A DNA stretch of 64,000 bases from SZUA-229 sp964531165 (GCA_964531165.1 CAZHEA010000002.1:50719-114718), one strand, 5' to 3'. Positions 36,539-45,821 are shown, counted from the first letter of the stretch. Numbers and translations are program-made. The notes: generated by a model from the sequence alone, not told the origin.

Positions 36539-36632
36539 TCTGGTCACATTTATCTGGTCACATTTATCGGGTCACATTTATCGGGTTGATTTTTCTGGTC
36601 ACATTTTTCTGGTCTGGACATTAGTTCTGGAC
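36539..36632. repeat. 14-bp tandem array TCTGGTCACATTTA
   Basis: Consecutive units at 36539, 36553, 36567, 36581 and 36595 decay progressively (TCGGGTCACATTTA, TCGGGTTGATTTTT, CTGGTCACATTTTT), ending in a related TCTGGACATTA pair. The array runs from the gap to one base before the stop codon of the minus-strand lipoprotein gene. Fourteen is not a multiple of three, and the frames crossing it are not gene-like. Confidence 0.9.
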
Positions 36633-36633
36633 A

Positions 36634-36879
36634 TTATTCAGTGCCATCACGGCGAATCATTTCCGGACAATCCACCACATTACAGTCAACAGGGCCCTCT
36701 TCCTCACGGTCAGATTGCTCTACCGCATGCTTTCTCAGGTGATTATATTCATCCATATCTTGCCAACCGCCCACTTGCACTTTATATTCATTCTTTGTGA
36801 TCGGACCTTTAGCTGTCGTAGAGCATGCAAAAAGTCCTGTCAGTAAGCATAACAATAAAAGACTTTGTAACCGTGACAT
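36634..36879 (-). CDS. Small lipoprotein of unknown function
   Basis: ATG 36879 is preceded by AAGGATCT at good spacing; a longer frame to 36918 runs into the divergent cyclase gene. The 81-residue product has a lipoprotein signal with lipobox LFAC (Cys about 19), then a short charged, probably unstructured mature part with two cysteines in CNVVDCPEMI, which could form a disulfide. Only 38 bases separate it from the divergent cyclase gene, so the two probably share a control region. I do not recognise a family. Confidence 0.7.
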   Translation of the reverse strand: MSRLQSLLLLCLLTGLFACSTTAKGPITKNEYKVQVGGWQDMDEYNHLRKHAVEQSDREEEGPVDCNVVDCPEMIRRDGTE

Positions 36880-36917
36880 TGTCAGATCCTTAAGTTTGAG
36901 AGTTGTAATTAAATACA

Positions 36918-38201
36918 ATGTTAACAGATAAAAGTACCATCGAAGCTATTAAAAAGTCTCGAAAGCAGGTCACTATATTATTTTCAGACATCGAACATTC
37001 CACCCGCCACTGGGAGCGGCGCGGCGATGTGGATGCGCGCATGTTACTCGATCGGCACAACCGTTTACTGTTTCCGGTGATTCGCAAATTCAAGGGTAAA
37101 ATCATTAAGACCCTTGGCGATGCCATTATGGCCTCATTCAGTAAACCTGAAAATGCAGTGCTGGCGGGTATTGCAATACAGCAGCAACTGGAAGCAGAAC
37201 GTAAAAAAGATAAATACTTCAGCCTGCGCACCCGCATTGGCATTCACACCGGCCAGGGCATTGTTGAATACGATGATATTTTCGGTGATGTAGTCAATGT
37301 TGCCGCCAAAGTTGAACACAGTGCAGAAGCCAGTCAGATACTGATTACCCATTCAACCTCTGCTCGCATCAGCACTGAAAAATTCAAACAGGATGAACTG
37401 GCTGAGATTTTAAATCTCATTGGTAAACGCAAAGGCATAACCCTGTACAGCTGTGACTGGAAAAATCACAGCAATTTGATTGCAAATATTACCCCCGACT
37501 CAATTATGCCGCTATTAAAGAGTCAAAAACTGGAGCTGATCACCTACGTCGCCATGACTCTGTTTGCGATGTTTTTTGTGTATCAATACTACTGGCGCTT
37601 TTTGCTGGCCGACTCGGGGGCTTCATTTAGCTGGTTTCAGGAAACCACTAATATCCCGTCAGACTACCCACTGATTATCGTATTGCAGACCATTACATTA
37701 TTCGGCTTTACTTATTACCTGCTACGCATTGATTTTATTTCACGCACCATGCTACGCATTCTCAGCGGATTTTTTGGCGCCGGACTGGGTCTGTTATTAT
37801 TTGCCAGCTTTAATCATTACAACGATTTACCTTTTAAAAAGCGCTGGCATGAACCCCTGTATGAATCCAGCCATTTATTTGTAGAAGTGTTAAGAGACAA
37901 AACACCATTAAGACAAGCGCCGCATAAAGACGCCAAACTCATGAGCGTCTTACCCGCCGGTGAAATATTCATTTATCAACAAACCAGAACCGTTAACGGT
38001 CTGCGCTGGAACAAAGTTTCTATCAATAAGAATAGCAGCGCCTGGATTCCGGAAAAAATACTTCCGGCGTTTGGCGTTGCCGAAGAAAAACTAACAACGA
38101 CAAAAAAATTCTCATTTCGCTATTATGATTTATACGGTTTAATTATCGGTATTATCTCTTTTATCTGGGGTTATATGAGTTTTAGCATTAAGCCCAGCTG
38201 A
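36918..38201 (+). CDS. Membrane class III nucleotide cyclase with C-terminal SH3b domain
   Basis: The 427-residue protein begins with a class III cyclase domain (about 10-178). Metal-binding Asp residues are seen in FSDIEHST and LGDAIMASF, the adenine-selecting Lys in IKTLGD, and the Asn of the transition state in FGDVVNVAAK. The usual Arg after NxAA is Lys here. Three transmembrane helices follow (about 208-228, 250-270, 278-300), then an SH3b-like segment (about 312-378, with LREDKTPLRQAP-type strand pattern ending AWIPEKIL) and a fourth helix (about 398-420). With the catalytic domain inside, the SH3b segment falls in the periplasm, where such domains often bind peptidoglycan. cAMP as product is inferred. 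Confidence 0.85.
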   Translation: MLTDKSTIEAIKKSRKQVTILFSDIEHSTRHWERRGDVDARMLLDRHNRLLFPVIRKFKGKIIKTLGDAIMASFSKPENAVLAGIAIQQQLEAERKKDKYFSLRTRIGIHTGQGIVEYDDIFGDVVNVAAKVEHSAEASQILITHSTSARISTEKFKQDELAEILNLIGKRKGITLYSCDWKNHSNLIANITPDSIMPLLKSQKLELITYVAMTLFAMFFVYQYYWRFLLADSGASFSWFQETTNIPSDYPLIIVLQTITLFGFTYYLLRIDFISRTMLRILSGFFGAGLGLLLFASFNHYNDLPFKKRWHEPLYESSHLFVEVLRDKTPLRQAPHKDAKLMSVLPAGEIFIYQQTRTVNGLRWNKVSINKNSSAWIPEKILPAFGVAEEKLTTTKKFSFRYYDLYGLIIGIISFIWGYMSFSIKPS

Positions 38202-38207
38202 ACACTG

Positions 38208-38660
38208 ATGCTATCTATTAAAATGGGGCCAGGCATGCTCGGTAAAACGGTTTTTATACTCTTTGGTTGTGGCATTATATTATTAAACGGCTGCAGTGTT
38301 TCGTCACACAGCCGCAGTGTTAGCCCGTATTTTGACGGCCAATTGAGATTCAACGGCGAAGCCATTGCAAACGCCAACGTTTTGCTGAGCATTAAAGCCG
38401 GTGATAAGTATTGTCTGCATCCCAATAAAACCACCTCCACCAACCAGCAGGGTAAATTTAATTTAAAAGCCCTCAACGAAAATTATACCTATATTCCCTT
38501 CGCCGATCAGCAACTGGATGAATGGACGGTGTGCGTCAGATATAACAACCGCACCTACACACTGTATTCAAACAACCAGTATGGCTCCAGTAATGTCACT
38601 GGTTCTGTTTATCTGCAATGCGACCTGGCATCAAACACGCCTTGTGATATTACACACTAA
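38208..38660 (+). CDS. Lipoprotein with a small beta-sandwich-like domain
   Basis: The start may be 38208, 38223 or 38235; the last gives a compact lipoprotein signal with lipobox LLNGC. The mature region of about 120 residues has the pattern FDGQLRFNGEAIANANVLL...TSTNQQGKFNLKAL, which resembles carboxypeptidase-regulatory-like or transthyretin-like beta-sandwich modules. Four cysteines (about CLHP, CVRY, QCDL, PCDI) could pair. It begins six bases after the cyclase stop, so it is almost certainly co-transcribed with the cyclase. No established function. Confidence 0.75.
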   Translation: MLSIKMGPGMLGKTVFILFGCGIILLNGCSVSSHSRSVSPYFDGQLRFNGEAIANANVLLSIKAGDKYCLHPNKTTSTNQQGKFNLKALNENYTYIPFADQQLDEWTVCVRYNNRTYTLYSNNQYGSSNVTGSVYLQCDLASNTPCDITH

Positions 38661-38741
38661 TAACATGTTATCGGGCTGGCAACTTGAAAAAGCCCGGCGA
38701 CTGAGCTATATCTCATAAACCCACCATTTAAGAGAAGGAAA

Positions 38742-39995
38742 ATGCAGGGCTCAACCTTTACGCACACACTCTCATTTTTAGCTTTATTCGCATTCGTTTT
38801 TTTTAATCCCCTGTGCATTACTCCTGCTCAGGCGGAAATTTCATCAAAACATCTGTCAGTTATTAGCTCTGCTAATCCACAAAGCAACAGCGTACAGTCA
38901 TTTATTATAATCAAAGCCGGTGAATTTCTTCCTCAAGGTATAAAACACTCCGCCAAACAAAGCACCATTGGCCAGCAAACGCCCTTCGTTATTAAGTTAA
39001 CCAAAAAACTACATACCACTCAGTCCATTCAATGGAACATTAAAGTACTCGACAAACAACACGGAAAAATAAAACAATTATCCAAATTTAAGGGCCGTGG
39101 ACGTATGTTAAATTCAGGTTATCTGTGGAAATCTGAACCACTAAGCAGCCACACAAAAAACCGCCAGCAATTAATATTCAGACCGGCACCATTCCCCCAT
39201 CAGCCTAAAATATATAAAAAAGGCAAGGGCCCGAAAGGTACTCGACGAAAATATGGTGGTGGCACACGCAATATTGACGAGAAAAAATACAATCCGAAAT
39301 TCTCCTATGATGTCATTGCAAGTATTATTGAAGACGATAAGGTAATTGAAACTCACAAAGCTAATCTCAGTATGGACAGAATCGATATGATTCGTCAGGA
39401 ATATATCAATCACTTTGATATCAAACGTTACGGACGCGGTAAAAATGGAGCCATCCCTGTTCCCAGAAGAAACGAAATTAGCAGCATCCCCAGAAAACCT
39501 GAAAAACTGGCTGGCAACCCGCTCACTGAAAGTCGCTATAAATTAATTATTAATGATGGCATGCTGGAATTAGCACGTAAAATAAGTGACGCCTATACGG
39601 ACAGCCTACATAGCTTAAAATCCGCAAAGACATTTGTTGATTTGAATAATAAACCCCTGGAAATTCCTGACAATAAACTCTGGGTCACCAGTGGCTGGCG
39701 CAACCCGGAACGTAATGAATGGTATAGTAATGCGGTAAATGGCATACATCAGCGTGGCGGAGCCGTAGACTTGATTATTATGGCCCCGTCAAACTCACGA
39801 CAATCCGCTATTGGTTACTGGATTTTATGGAATGCACTGCAGAAAAACAAATCTCATATTAATGCCTACTGGCAGATAGAAACCAATGGCAGGCCGATGA
39901 CAACCCGCGAATTTAAGCAGGATATAGAACCTAAAAACGGTATACCGGATGCATTTGACAAAGCAGATCACTTACATGCCAATGTTAATTATTAA
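38742..39995 (+). CDS. Secreted protein with M15-like (DD-peptidase) C-terminal domain
   Basis: The 417-residue product has a signal peptide (about 1-31, ending AQA). The first 270 residues are basic and have no family I recognise. The C-terminal part (about 310-417) has the M15/hedgehog zinc-peptidase layout: SGWRNPERN, then HQRGGAVDL (His about 335 and Asp about 342 as ligands), and DHLHANVNY as the last residues with the third His. M15 enzymes trim peptidoglycan peptides, so a wall-binding or wall-cutting role is likely. RBS AGAAGGAAA precedes the start. Confidence 0.72.
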   Translation: MQGSTFTHTLSFLALFAFVFFNPLCITPAQAEISSKHLSVISSANPQSNSVQSFIIIKAGEFLPQGIKHSAKQSTIGQQTPFVIKLTKKLHTTQSIQWNIKVLDKQHGKIKQLSKFKGRGRMLNSGYLWKSEPLSSHTKNRQQLIFRPAPFPHQPKIYKKGKGPKGTRRKYGGGTRNIDEKKYNPKFSYDVIASIIEDDKVIETHKANLSMDRIDMIRQEYINHFDIKRYGRGKNGAIPVPRRNEISSIPRKPEKLAGNPLTESRYKLIINDGMLELARKISDAYTDSLHSLKSAKTFVDLNNKPLEIPDNKLWVTSGWRNPERNEWYSNAVNGIHQRGGAVDLIIMAPSNSRQSAIGYWILWNALQKNKSHINAYWQIETNGRPMTTREFKQDIEPKNGIPDAFDKADHLHANVNY

Positions 39996-40854
39996 ATCAT
40001 ATAAAACAATATTAGTATCACTGATTTTGTTCATCAGCGGTGCTTCCGTGTGCCAGGCTGAAAGCCAGTTTGTAGAGCAATTTCAGGTTCAGCCAACTAT
40101 CGATATGCACATGGCCAACCGCATTACCCAATATCATAGCGAAGATATCTCACTACCTCTGGCCCAACAGAAAACTGAACTATTAAATATCGACAAACAG
40201 TTAGCTAAGTTGCAAAACCAGCACTCTGAACAAGCTGTTTTCTGGTTTATTCGCGGTTTGCATTATAAAAATATGGCATCTTTTTATAATCAAAGCAATA
40301 ACACTCAGCTCACAAAAAGTTATATTAATAGTAAAAATACTGCATATAAAAAAGCCATTTCACTCAATCATAGTACCCGCAACAAACTCAGTGCGGCCAT
40401 TTTCAGTACTATGAAACCCGGCCTGTCAGAAGATTTAAAAATACAGGCCACTAAAAAAGAGATAGCACTTGGCGGCAACGGCGACAATGACAGCTATTAC
40501 TGGTACTTACACTGGAGCAATATCGATCAGCTGGAAAAGGCTGGCCGTGAAGACGAAGCTAAAGCGGCTTATAAACAAATGCAAAAAGAGTTAAAAAGCA
40601 GCGGTATGGATATGTCAGTCTATGACAGCTTAACTAATAAAATTGAAACCGACACACTTAAAAAACATTCGAATGCGCCAAAGAAAAAACCCAAGTCAGC
40701 TCAAAAAGAACAGTCTAAAGAGTTGGTAAAGGCAAAAAAATACGACACTAAAGTTATTGTCATTTCATCCATTGCCATATTGTCTGCAATGAGTATTATC
40801 GGTGTAATTATTTACGAAATAAAGCGAAAAAAGAAGCGCAAAGTAAAGCGTTAA
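39976..40854 (+). CDS. Periplasmic helical-repeat protein with C-terminal membrane anchor
   Basis: ATG 39976 (MPMLIIKSYK) lies inside the end of the M15-like gene, a 20-base overlap indicating coupling. The roughly 292-residue product has a signal peptide (cleaved near CQA), a helical middle with TPR-like spacing (FWFIRGLHYKNMASFYNQ...YWYLHWSNIDQLEKAGREDEAKAAY), a Lys/Pro/Ser linker (about 220-250), a transmembrane helix (about 256-278), and a strongly basic tail (KRKKKRKVKR). The topology is a periplasmic domain with a short cytoplasmic basic end. No family recognised. Confidence 0.7.
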   Translation: MPMLIIKSYKTILVSLILFISGASVCQAESQFVEQFQVQPTIDMHMANRITQYHSEDISLPLAQQKTELLNIDKQLAKLQNQHSEQAVFWFIRGLHYKNMASFYNQSNNTQLTKSYINSKNTAYKKAISLNHSTRNKLSAAIFSTMKPGLSEDLKIQATKKEIALGGNGDNDSYYWYLHWSNIDQLEKAGREDEAKAAYKQMQKELKSSGMDMSVYDSLTNKIETDTLKKHSNAPKKKPKSAQKEQSKELVKAKKYDTKVIVISSIAILSAMSIIGVIIYEIKRKKKRKVKR

Positions 40855-40937
40855 TCATTTTTAGTTTCGTGCCGGTGTTTTCTCGCCAACTTAAAAAACT
40901 ACGTCATTTCTGTAAACACAGGATAAAGTTCACAGTA

Positions 40938-42698
40938 TCAACCGACTAAAATTTTCTGCTCAAATTTTTCAGCACAGACCGGCTCAGACCACAAATACCC
41001 CTGCCCGTACATACAGTCATGCTCACGTAGAAAACGCTTTTGCATATCGGTTTCTATACCTTCAGCAACTACGTTTAAATCCAGCGCTTTAGCCAGCTGA
41101 ATCATCGCATTTACTATTGCAGCACTTTCCTTATCATCGGGTAAATCTTTTATAAAAGAACGATCGAGCTTTACCGTATCGAACGGAAACTCTTTTAGAT
41201 ATGCCATTGAAGCATAGCCGGTACCAAAATCATCGAGTGCAATATGAACACCCATTTCATGAATCTCATCTAATATTTTTTTCGCACTATCATGGTTATC
41301 CATCAATGCACTTTCTGTCAGCTCTATTTCGATAAATTCTGGAGACAGCTCAATACGGACAATATTTTTTCTACAAAAACTCAGTAAGTTTCCTTCTTTA
41401 AAGTGTCTTGCAGATATATTGATAGACAATTGATTAACTGGGTAACCCGCCACTTGCCATTTTTTAAATTGCTGGCAGGCATTAGCCATTACCCATTCAT
41501 CCAGCTCAATAATTAAGCCAGTTTCTTCCGCCAGCGGGATAAATTCCAACGGTGCAAGCAGGCCTCTCTGTGGATGCTGCCAGCGCACTAGCGCTTCCAT
41601 TCCCCTGCACTGCCCTGAAACTAAATCGACCTTTGGTTGATAATAAACCACGAACTCTTCATTTTTTAATGCACTGCGAATCTGATTTTCCAGGTCCAGC
41701 CGCTGCATCGCTTTTAAACTCATTTCATGTACATAAAACTGAAAAGTTTGCCGCCCCAGTTCTTTAGCTCGATACATCGCTATGTCTGCATTCTTAAGTA
41801 AGGTACCAAAATCGTCACCGTCCTGTGGGTACAGTGAAATACCAATACTGCCGCCGATATGAACATTTTTTTGATTGATTTCAACCGGCTGTTCTAGTGC
41901 GGTCAATATATTCTTAGCAACTGCGGCGACAGACTTTTCCTGATCTAACGCTTCAATAATAATGGTGAATTCATCGCCACCCAAACGTGCAACCGTATCC
42001 GTTTTTCGCAGTACACTGGTTAAGCGCTGCGATACGATATTGAGCAACTCATCACCTGCTGCATGGCCCATTGAATCATTGATGACTTTAAAGTGATCAA
42101 TATCAAGAAATAACAGTCCAAACTTTGAGTCTTCACGCTGCGCTCGTGATATAGCCTGATCGATACGATCCATAAACAGCATACGATTTGGCAGACCGGT
42201 CAGCACATCGTGATAAGCCAGATGACGAATCTCTTTTTCCGCTTTGGCTGCACTTATCATGCGAGCAGTACGGTGCTTTAGCACTGACCAGTTAAAAGGC
42301 TTGGTAATGTAATCGCTGGCGCCAACTTCAAAGGCTCTGGCAATAGATTGATCATCATCGAGGGATGTTGCCATAAGTATCGGCGTTGCCTGACACTCTA
42401 TAATTTTTTTAATGGCTTCAGTTGCACAAAAACCATCCATTACAGGCATGACAGCATCCATTAAAATCAAATCGGGGGAGTGATCTATTACTGATTGCAG
42501 CGCTTCCTGGCCATTTTCAACTTCAATGACATGGTAACCGCTTTGTTCCATGGTATAGCGGAGAACTAAACGAATAGCCGGGTCGTCATCAGCAATTAGC
42601 ACGACCGGGGCTTGCTCTTGAATAGAGTGACTCAATGGTTTATCCCCTAATCCAGTACTATTTTCGCCACCCGTAAATGGACTACTGGAATTTATCAT
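40938..42698 (-). CDS. Response regulator with GGDEF and EAL domains
   Basis: The 586-residue product has a receiver domain (about 32-150, DDDPAIR and LILMDAVMPVMDG with the phospho-Asp), a GGDEF domain (about 165-325) and an EAL domain (about 335-580). The active site ARLGGDEF and an upstream RKTD inhibitory I-site, five residues before GGDEF, are both intact, so it could make c-di-GMP with product inhibition. The EAL motif (MEALVRW) and the loop-6 DDFGTG are also intact, so it could degrade c-di-GMP. Net activity cannot be told from sequence. There is no cognate kinase next to it. Confidence 0.93.
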   Translation of the reverse strand: MINSSSPFTGGENSTGLGDKPLSHSIQEQAPVVLIADDDPAIRLVLRYTMEQSGYHVIEVENGQEALQSVIDHSPDLILMDAVMPVMDGFCATEAIKKIIECQATPILMATSLDDDQSIARAFEVGASDYITKPFNWSVLKHRTARMISAAKAEKEIRHLAYHDVLTGLPNRMLFMDRIDQAISRAQREDSKFGLLFLDIDHFKVINDSMGHAAGDELLNIVSQRLTSVLRKTDTVARLGGDEFTIIIEALDQEKSVAAVAKNILTALEQPVEINQKNVHIGGSIGISLYPQDGDDFGTLLKNADIAMYRAKELGRQTFQFYVHEMSLKAMQRLDLENQIRSALKNEEFVVYYQPKVDLVSGQCRGMEALVRWQHPQRGLLAPLEFIPLAEETGLIIELDEWVMANACQQFKKWQVAGYPVNQLSINISARHFKEGNLLSFCRKNIVRIELSPEFIEIELTESALMDNHDSAKKILDEIHEMGVHIALDDFGTGYASMAYLKEFPFDTVKLDRSFIKDLPDDKESAAIVNAMIQLAKALDLNVVAEGIETDMQKRFLREHDCMYGQGYLWSEPVCAEKFEQKILVG

Positions 42699-42961
42699 AA
42701 TTTTTATTATTTATTTTTATAGTTATATTTGTTTAAAGGCGACAACACCCATGCCCTTATTAGAAAAAGAATAGCACAATTTTAAAATTTTGCATGAAAA
42801 CAAGTTGGATTAAAAACCGCCTTCAACAACTGCCTGTTGGGATAGGTCAGTCTGAAGAAATAGTACGTTTTTCTTGTGAAAGCTTTATTAATGAGCATCA
42901 AAGAAAACACTGACTAGCCGTTAATAGCGTACACAAATAATGAAATTTATCAGCAAAGACG

Positions 42962-45577
42962 TTATGCCTGTAAACCTTTTGCCGTAATTTCAAATAAGTC
43001 TTTTGCCAGCTCTGGTGTATCGGAAATACGCTGCAGCTGAACTTTCATCATTAACTGTCGATTCGCATCGTACTTTTTCCACTGAATTAATGGTAACAGT
43101 AGACGTGCAGCAATTTGCGGATTTGTTTTATTCAGTTGAATCACAGCATCGGCTAGAAACTGATAGCCCTGCCCGGATAAACTATGAAATTCCACCGCAT
43201 TCGCCTGCGTAAAAGAACCAATCAATGAGCGCACCCGATTGGGCACATTTAGATCAAAAGATTCATGGTTAAGCAGATTCTGTATTGACTGAAATGCCTG
43301 GGTTCCCGTTGCCATGGCCTGCACAATAAACCATTTGTCTATCACCAGTGAATCATCACTCCACTGCTGATAGAACTGCTCTAACGCCTGCTGGCCTTCA
43401 TCGTGTGTATAATGAGCCAAACACCTTAAGGCAGATATCTGATCTGTCATATTGCTGGCATTCTTATACTGTCGCTGCGCCATTTCTATCGCCACTTTTC
43501 TGGCTGTTCCGGTTTGACTGCACATCATGTACGCCAGACAGATATTTTTTAAACTGCGTTGACCCATAGCCTGCGGAGTTAATAAGTATTCACTATCTTC
43601 GCCGCTTTTATAAACACTTACAAAATCGTCCATTAACTCAAATGCCAGCGTTTGCTTACAAAACTCACGCACATGGTAAATCGCATCAACATCTATAACC
43701 GGCATGTTTTGTCCCAGATAATCTTCGCTAGGCAAGGTTATAATGCGCGCAGCCAGTGCTTTATCCAGTGTTGTATCTGTTAGCACCTGTTTGAAGGTAC
43801 GGATAAAAAAAGCATCCAGTATTAAGGTTTTTTTCTGCTGATAATCAGCAATTAATGCCTGCATAATATTCAGACCTAACTGCTGTGCACAGTTCCAGCG
43901 ATTAAACTCGTCGCTGTCATTTGCCACCAGAAAAGCCAGTTGTTGGTTGCTTAATTCAAAATTTAATTTCACCGGTGCAGAATAATTTCGCAGTACTGAA
44001 ACCGCCGTATCCGCTTCTACATTTTCAAATGTTATGACCTGCTCGGTCTGCTTAATATCGGTTATTTTAGCTGCCGACGAAACCTCATGCCCATCCGCGG
44101 CAATCAAACTGACACTTAAAGGAATGTGAAATGGCTGATTAGATGCAATATCTGATGATTGTTTTATCAGCAGGCTTAAACTCTTTTGCGCGTCATTATA
44201 ATCAGTCTTAATATCCAGTTGCGGTGTACCCGCCTGACTATACCAGCGTCGAAACTGCAGCAGATCGACTTTACTGGCATCTTCCATGGCATTAATAAAG
44301 TCTTCTGTCGTCGCCGCTTCTCCATCATGACGTTCAAAATACAGATCCATACCCTGACGAAACTTTTGTTTGCCTAGCAGGGTATGAATCATCCGAATCA
44401 CTTCTGCGCCCTTGTTATACACGGTAACCGTATAGAAATTATTAATTTCAACATAGGATGCGGGCTGAATCGGATGCGACATCGGACCCGCATCTTCGGC
44501 AAACTGACGCGTGCGTAACACATTCACATCATCAATTCGTTTTACCGAGGCGGAATTCATATCGGAAGTAAATTGCTGATCACGAAAAACCGTTAAACCC
44601 TCTTTGAGAGTCAGCTGAAACCAGTCGCGGCAGGTAACACGGTTACCACTCCAGTTATGAAAATATTCATGGCCAATGACCGCTTCAATATTAATGAAGT
44701 CAGTATCGGTTGCGGTATCTGGTCGGGCTAAAACATACTTGGAGTTAAATACATTTAACCCCTTGTTTTCCATCGCCCCCATATTAAAATCATCCACCGC
44801 TACGATCATATAAATATCTAAATCATATTCCCGGCCAAAGGTATCTTCATCCCATCTCATAGATTTTTTTAATGAACGCATGGCATGATCACACTTATCA
44901 ACATTGTGTGCCTGCACATAAATCCGGCAATCGATTTCACGTTGACTGGTGGTAATGAATGTATCTTTTATGCATTCTAAATCACCTGCTACCAGAGCAA
45001 ATAAATAACAGGGTTTTTTGAACGGATCTTCCCAGGTCACACTGTGACGACCATTATCAAGATCATTCTCATCAACCGGATTACCATTCGAGAGTAATAC
45101 TGGATAAAGCGTTTTATCGGCTTCAATGGTAGTGGTGAATTTTGCCATCACATCAGGCCGATCCAGATAATAGGTGATTTTACGAAAACCCTGTGCTTCG
45201 CACTGAGTACAGAAATTCCCCGATGATTTATACAGTCCTTCTAGTGACGTATTCAGCTGTGGCTTAATAAAAGTTTCGATTTGCAGGGTAAATTGCTCGG
45301 GTACATCCGCAATCCATAAGCCTTCATTGGTGACACTGAACTCGCCATCACTGAGCGCGATATCATTAACACGAATCAAACCCAAAATGAGATCTTCTCC
45401 ATCCAGCTCAAGAATATGCGCTCCATCAACACTATGATTACGCCGCACTTCCATCTCTGACACCACCCGGGTTTGTTCTTCGCCGAGTTCAAAATGCAGA
45501 TTTACCGAATCAATCCAGTATTGTGGCTGACTGTAATCTTTTAAATAAATTGTGTTAGGTGAGCTTTCTTGAGTCAT
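42962..45577 (-). CDS. pepN: Aminopeptidase N
   Basis: PepN is the main broad-specificity cytoplasmic M1 aminopeptidase. ATG 45577 (MTQESSPNTIYLKDY) matches the family start; the frame extends 12 codons further. The 871-residue product has the GAMEN exopeptidase motif (about 264-268, MGAMENKGL), the zinc site HEYFHNWSGN (about 301-310) with the third ligand Glu in LKEGLTVF, and the long helical C-terminal domain. Length is typical. A 14-bp tandem array and gap lie directly upstream. Confidence 0.96.
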   Translation of the reverse strand: MTQESSPNTIYLKDYSQPQYWIDSVNLHFELGEEQTRVVSEMEVRRNHSVDGAHILELDGEDLILGLIRVNDIALSDGEFSVTNEGLWIADVPEQFTLQIETFIKPQLNTSLEGLYKSSGNFCTQCEAQGFRKITYYLDRPDVMAKFTTTIEADKTLYPVLLSNGNPVDENDLDNGRHSVTWEDPFKKPCYLFALVAGDLECIKDTFITTSQREIDCRIYVQAHNVDKCDHAMRSLKKSMRWDEDTFGREYDLDIYMIVAVDDFNMGAMENKGLNVFNSKYVLARPDTATDTDFINIEAVIGHEYFHNWSGNRVTCRDWFQLTLKEGLTVFRDQQFTSDMNSASVKRIDDVNVLRTRQFAEDAGPMSHPIQPASYVEINNFYTVTVYNKGAEVIRMIHTLLGKQKFRQGMDLYFERHDGEAATTEDFINAMEDASKVDLLQFRRWYSQAGTPQLDIKTDYNDAQKSLSLLIKQSSDIASNQPFHIPLSVSLIAADGHEVSSAAKITDIKQTEQVITFENVEADTAVSVLRNYSAPVKLNFELSNQQLAFLVANDSDEFNRWNCAQQLGLNIMQALIADYQQKKTLILDAFFIRTFKQVLTDTTLDKALAARIITLPSEDYLGQNMPVIDVDAIYHVREFCKQTLAFELMDDFVSVYKSGEDSEYLLTPQAMGQRSLKNICLAYMMCSQTGTARKVAIEMAQRQYKNASNMTDQISALRCLAHYTHDEGQQALEQFYQQWSDDSLVIDKWFIVQAMATGTQAFQSIQNLLNHESFDLNVPNRVRSLIGSFTQANAVEFHSLSGQGYQFLADAVIQLNKTNPQIAARLLLPLIQWKKYDANRQLMMKVQLQRISDTPELAKDLFEITAKGLQA

Positions 45578-45663
45578 TAGATTTCCTGTAGTCGTACAGA
45601 GAAGATACAACAAAATTATTGACGATCAAACTGTTATAACTATTTATTGCATATCCATACATT

Positions 45664-45691
45664 ATAAGACGTTATGAATAAGACGTTATGA
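45664..45691. repeat. 14-bp tandem array ATAAGACGTTATGA, left of gap
   Basis: Two perfect units at 45664-45677 and 45678-45691, running into the N gap; the same unit continues on the other side. Confidence 0.95.
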
Positions 45692-45791
45692 NNNNNNNNN
45701 NNNNNNNNNNNNNNNNNNNNNNNNNNNNNNNNNNNNNNNNNNNNNNNNNNNNNNNNNNNNNNNNNNNNNNNNNNNNNNNNNNNNNNNNNNN
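45692..45791. other. Assembly gap of 100 N inside the tandem array
   Basis: Exactly 100 Ns with the same 14-bp unit in the same phase at both edges, so the missing sequence is most simply more copies of the unit; real length unknown. Confidence 0.98.
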
Positions 45792-45819
45792 ATAAGACGT
45801 TATGAATAAGACGTTATGA
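45792..45819. repeat. 14-bp tandem array ATAAGACGTTATGA, right of gap
   Basis: Two perfect units at 45792-45805 and 45806-45819, ending two bases before the ycgN stop codon. Confidence 0.95.
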
Positions 45820-45821
45820 CT

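Noticed and set aside
36539..36632. CRISPR array at the first gap
   Set aside because: Units are 14 bp and contiguous without spacers, and no cas genes are present.
45664..45819. CRISPR array or origin iterons at the second gap
   Set aside because: Contiguous 14-bp units without spacers; no replication or cas gene is adjacent.
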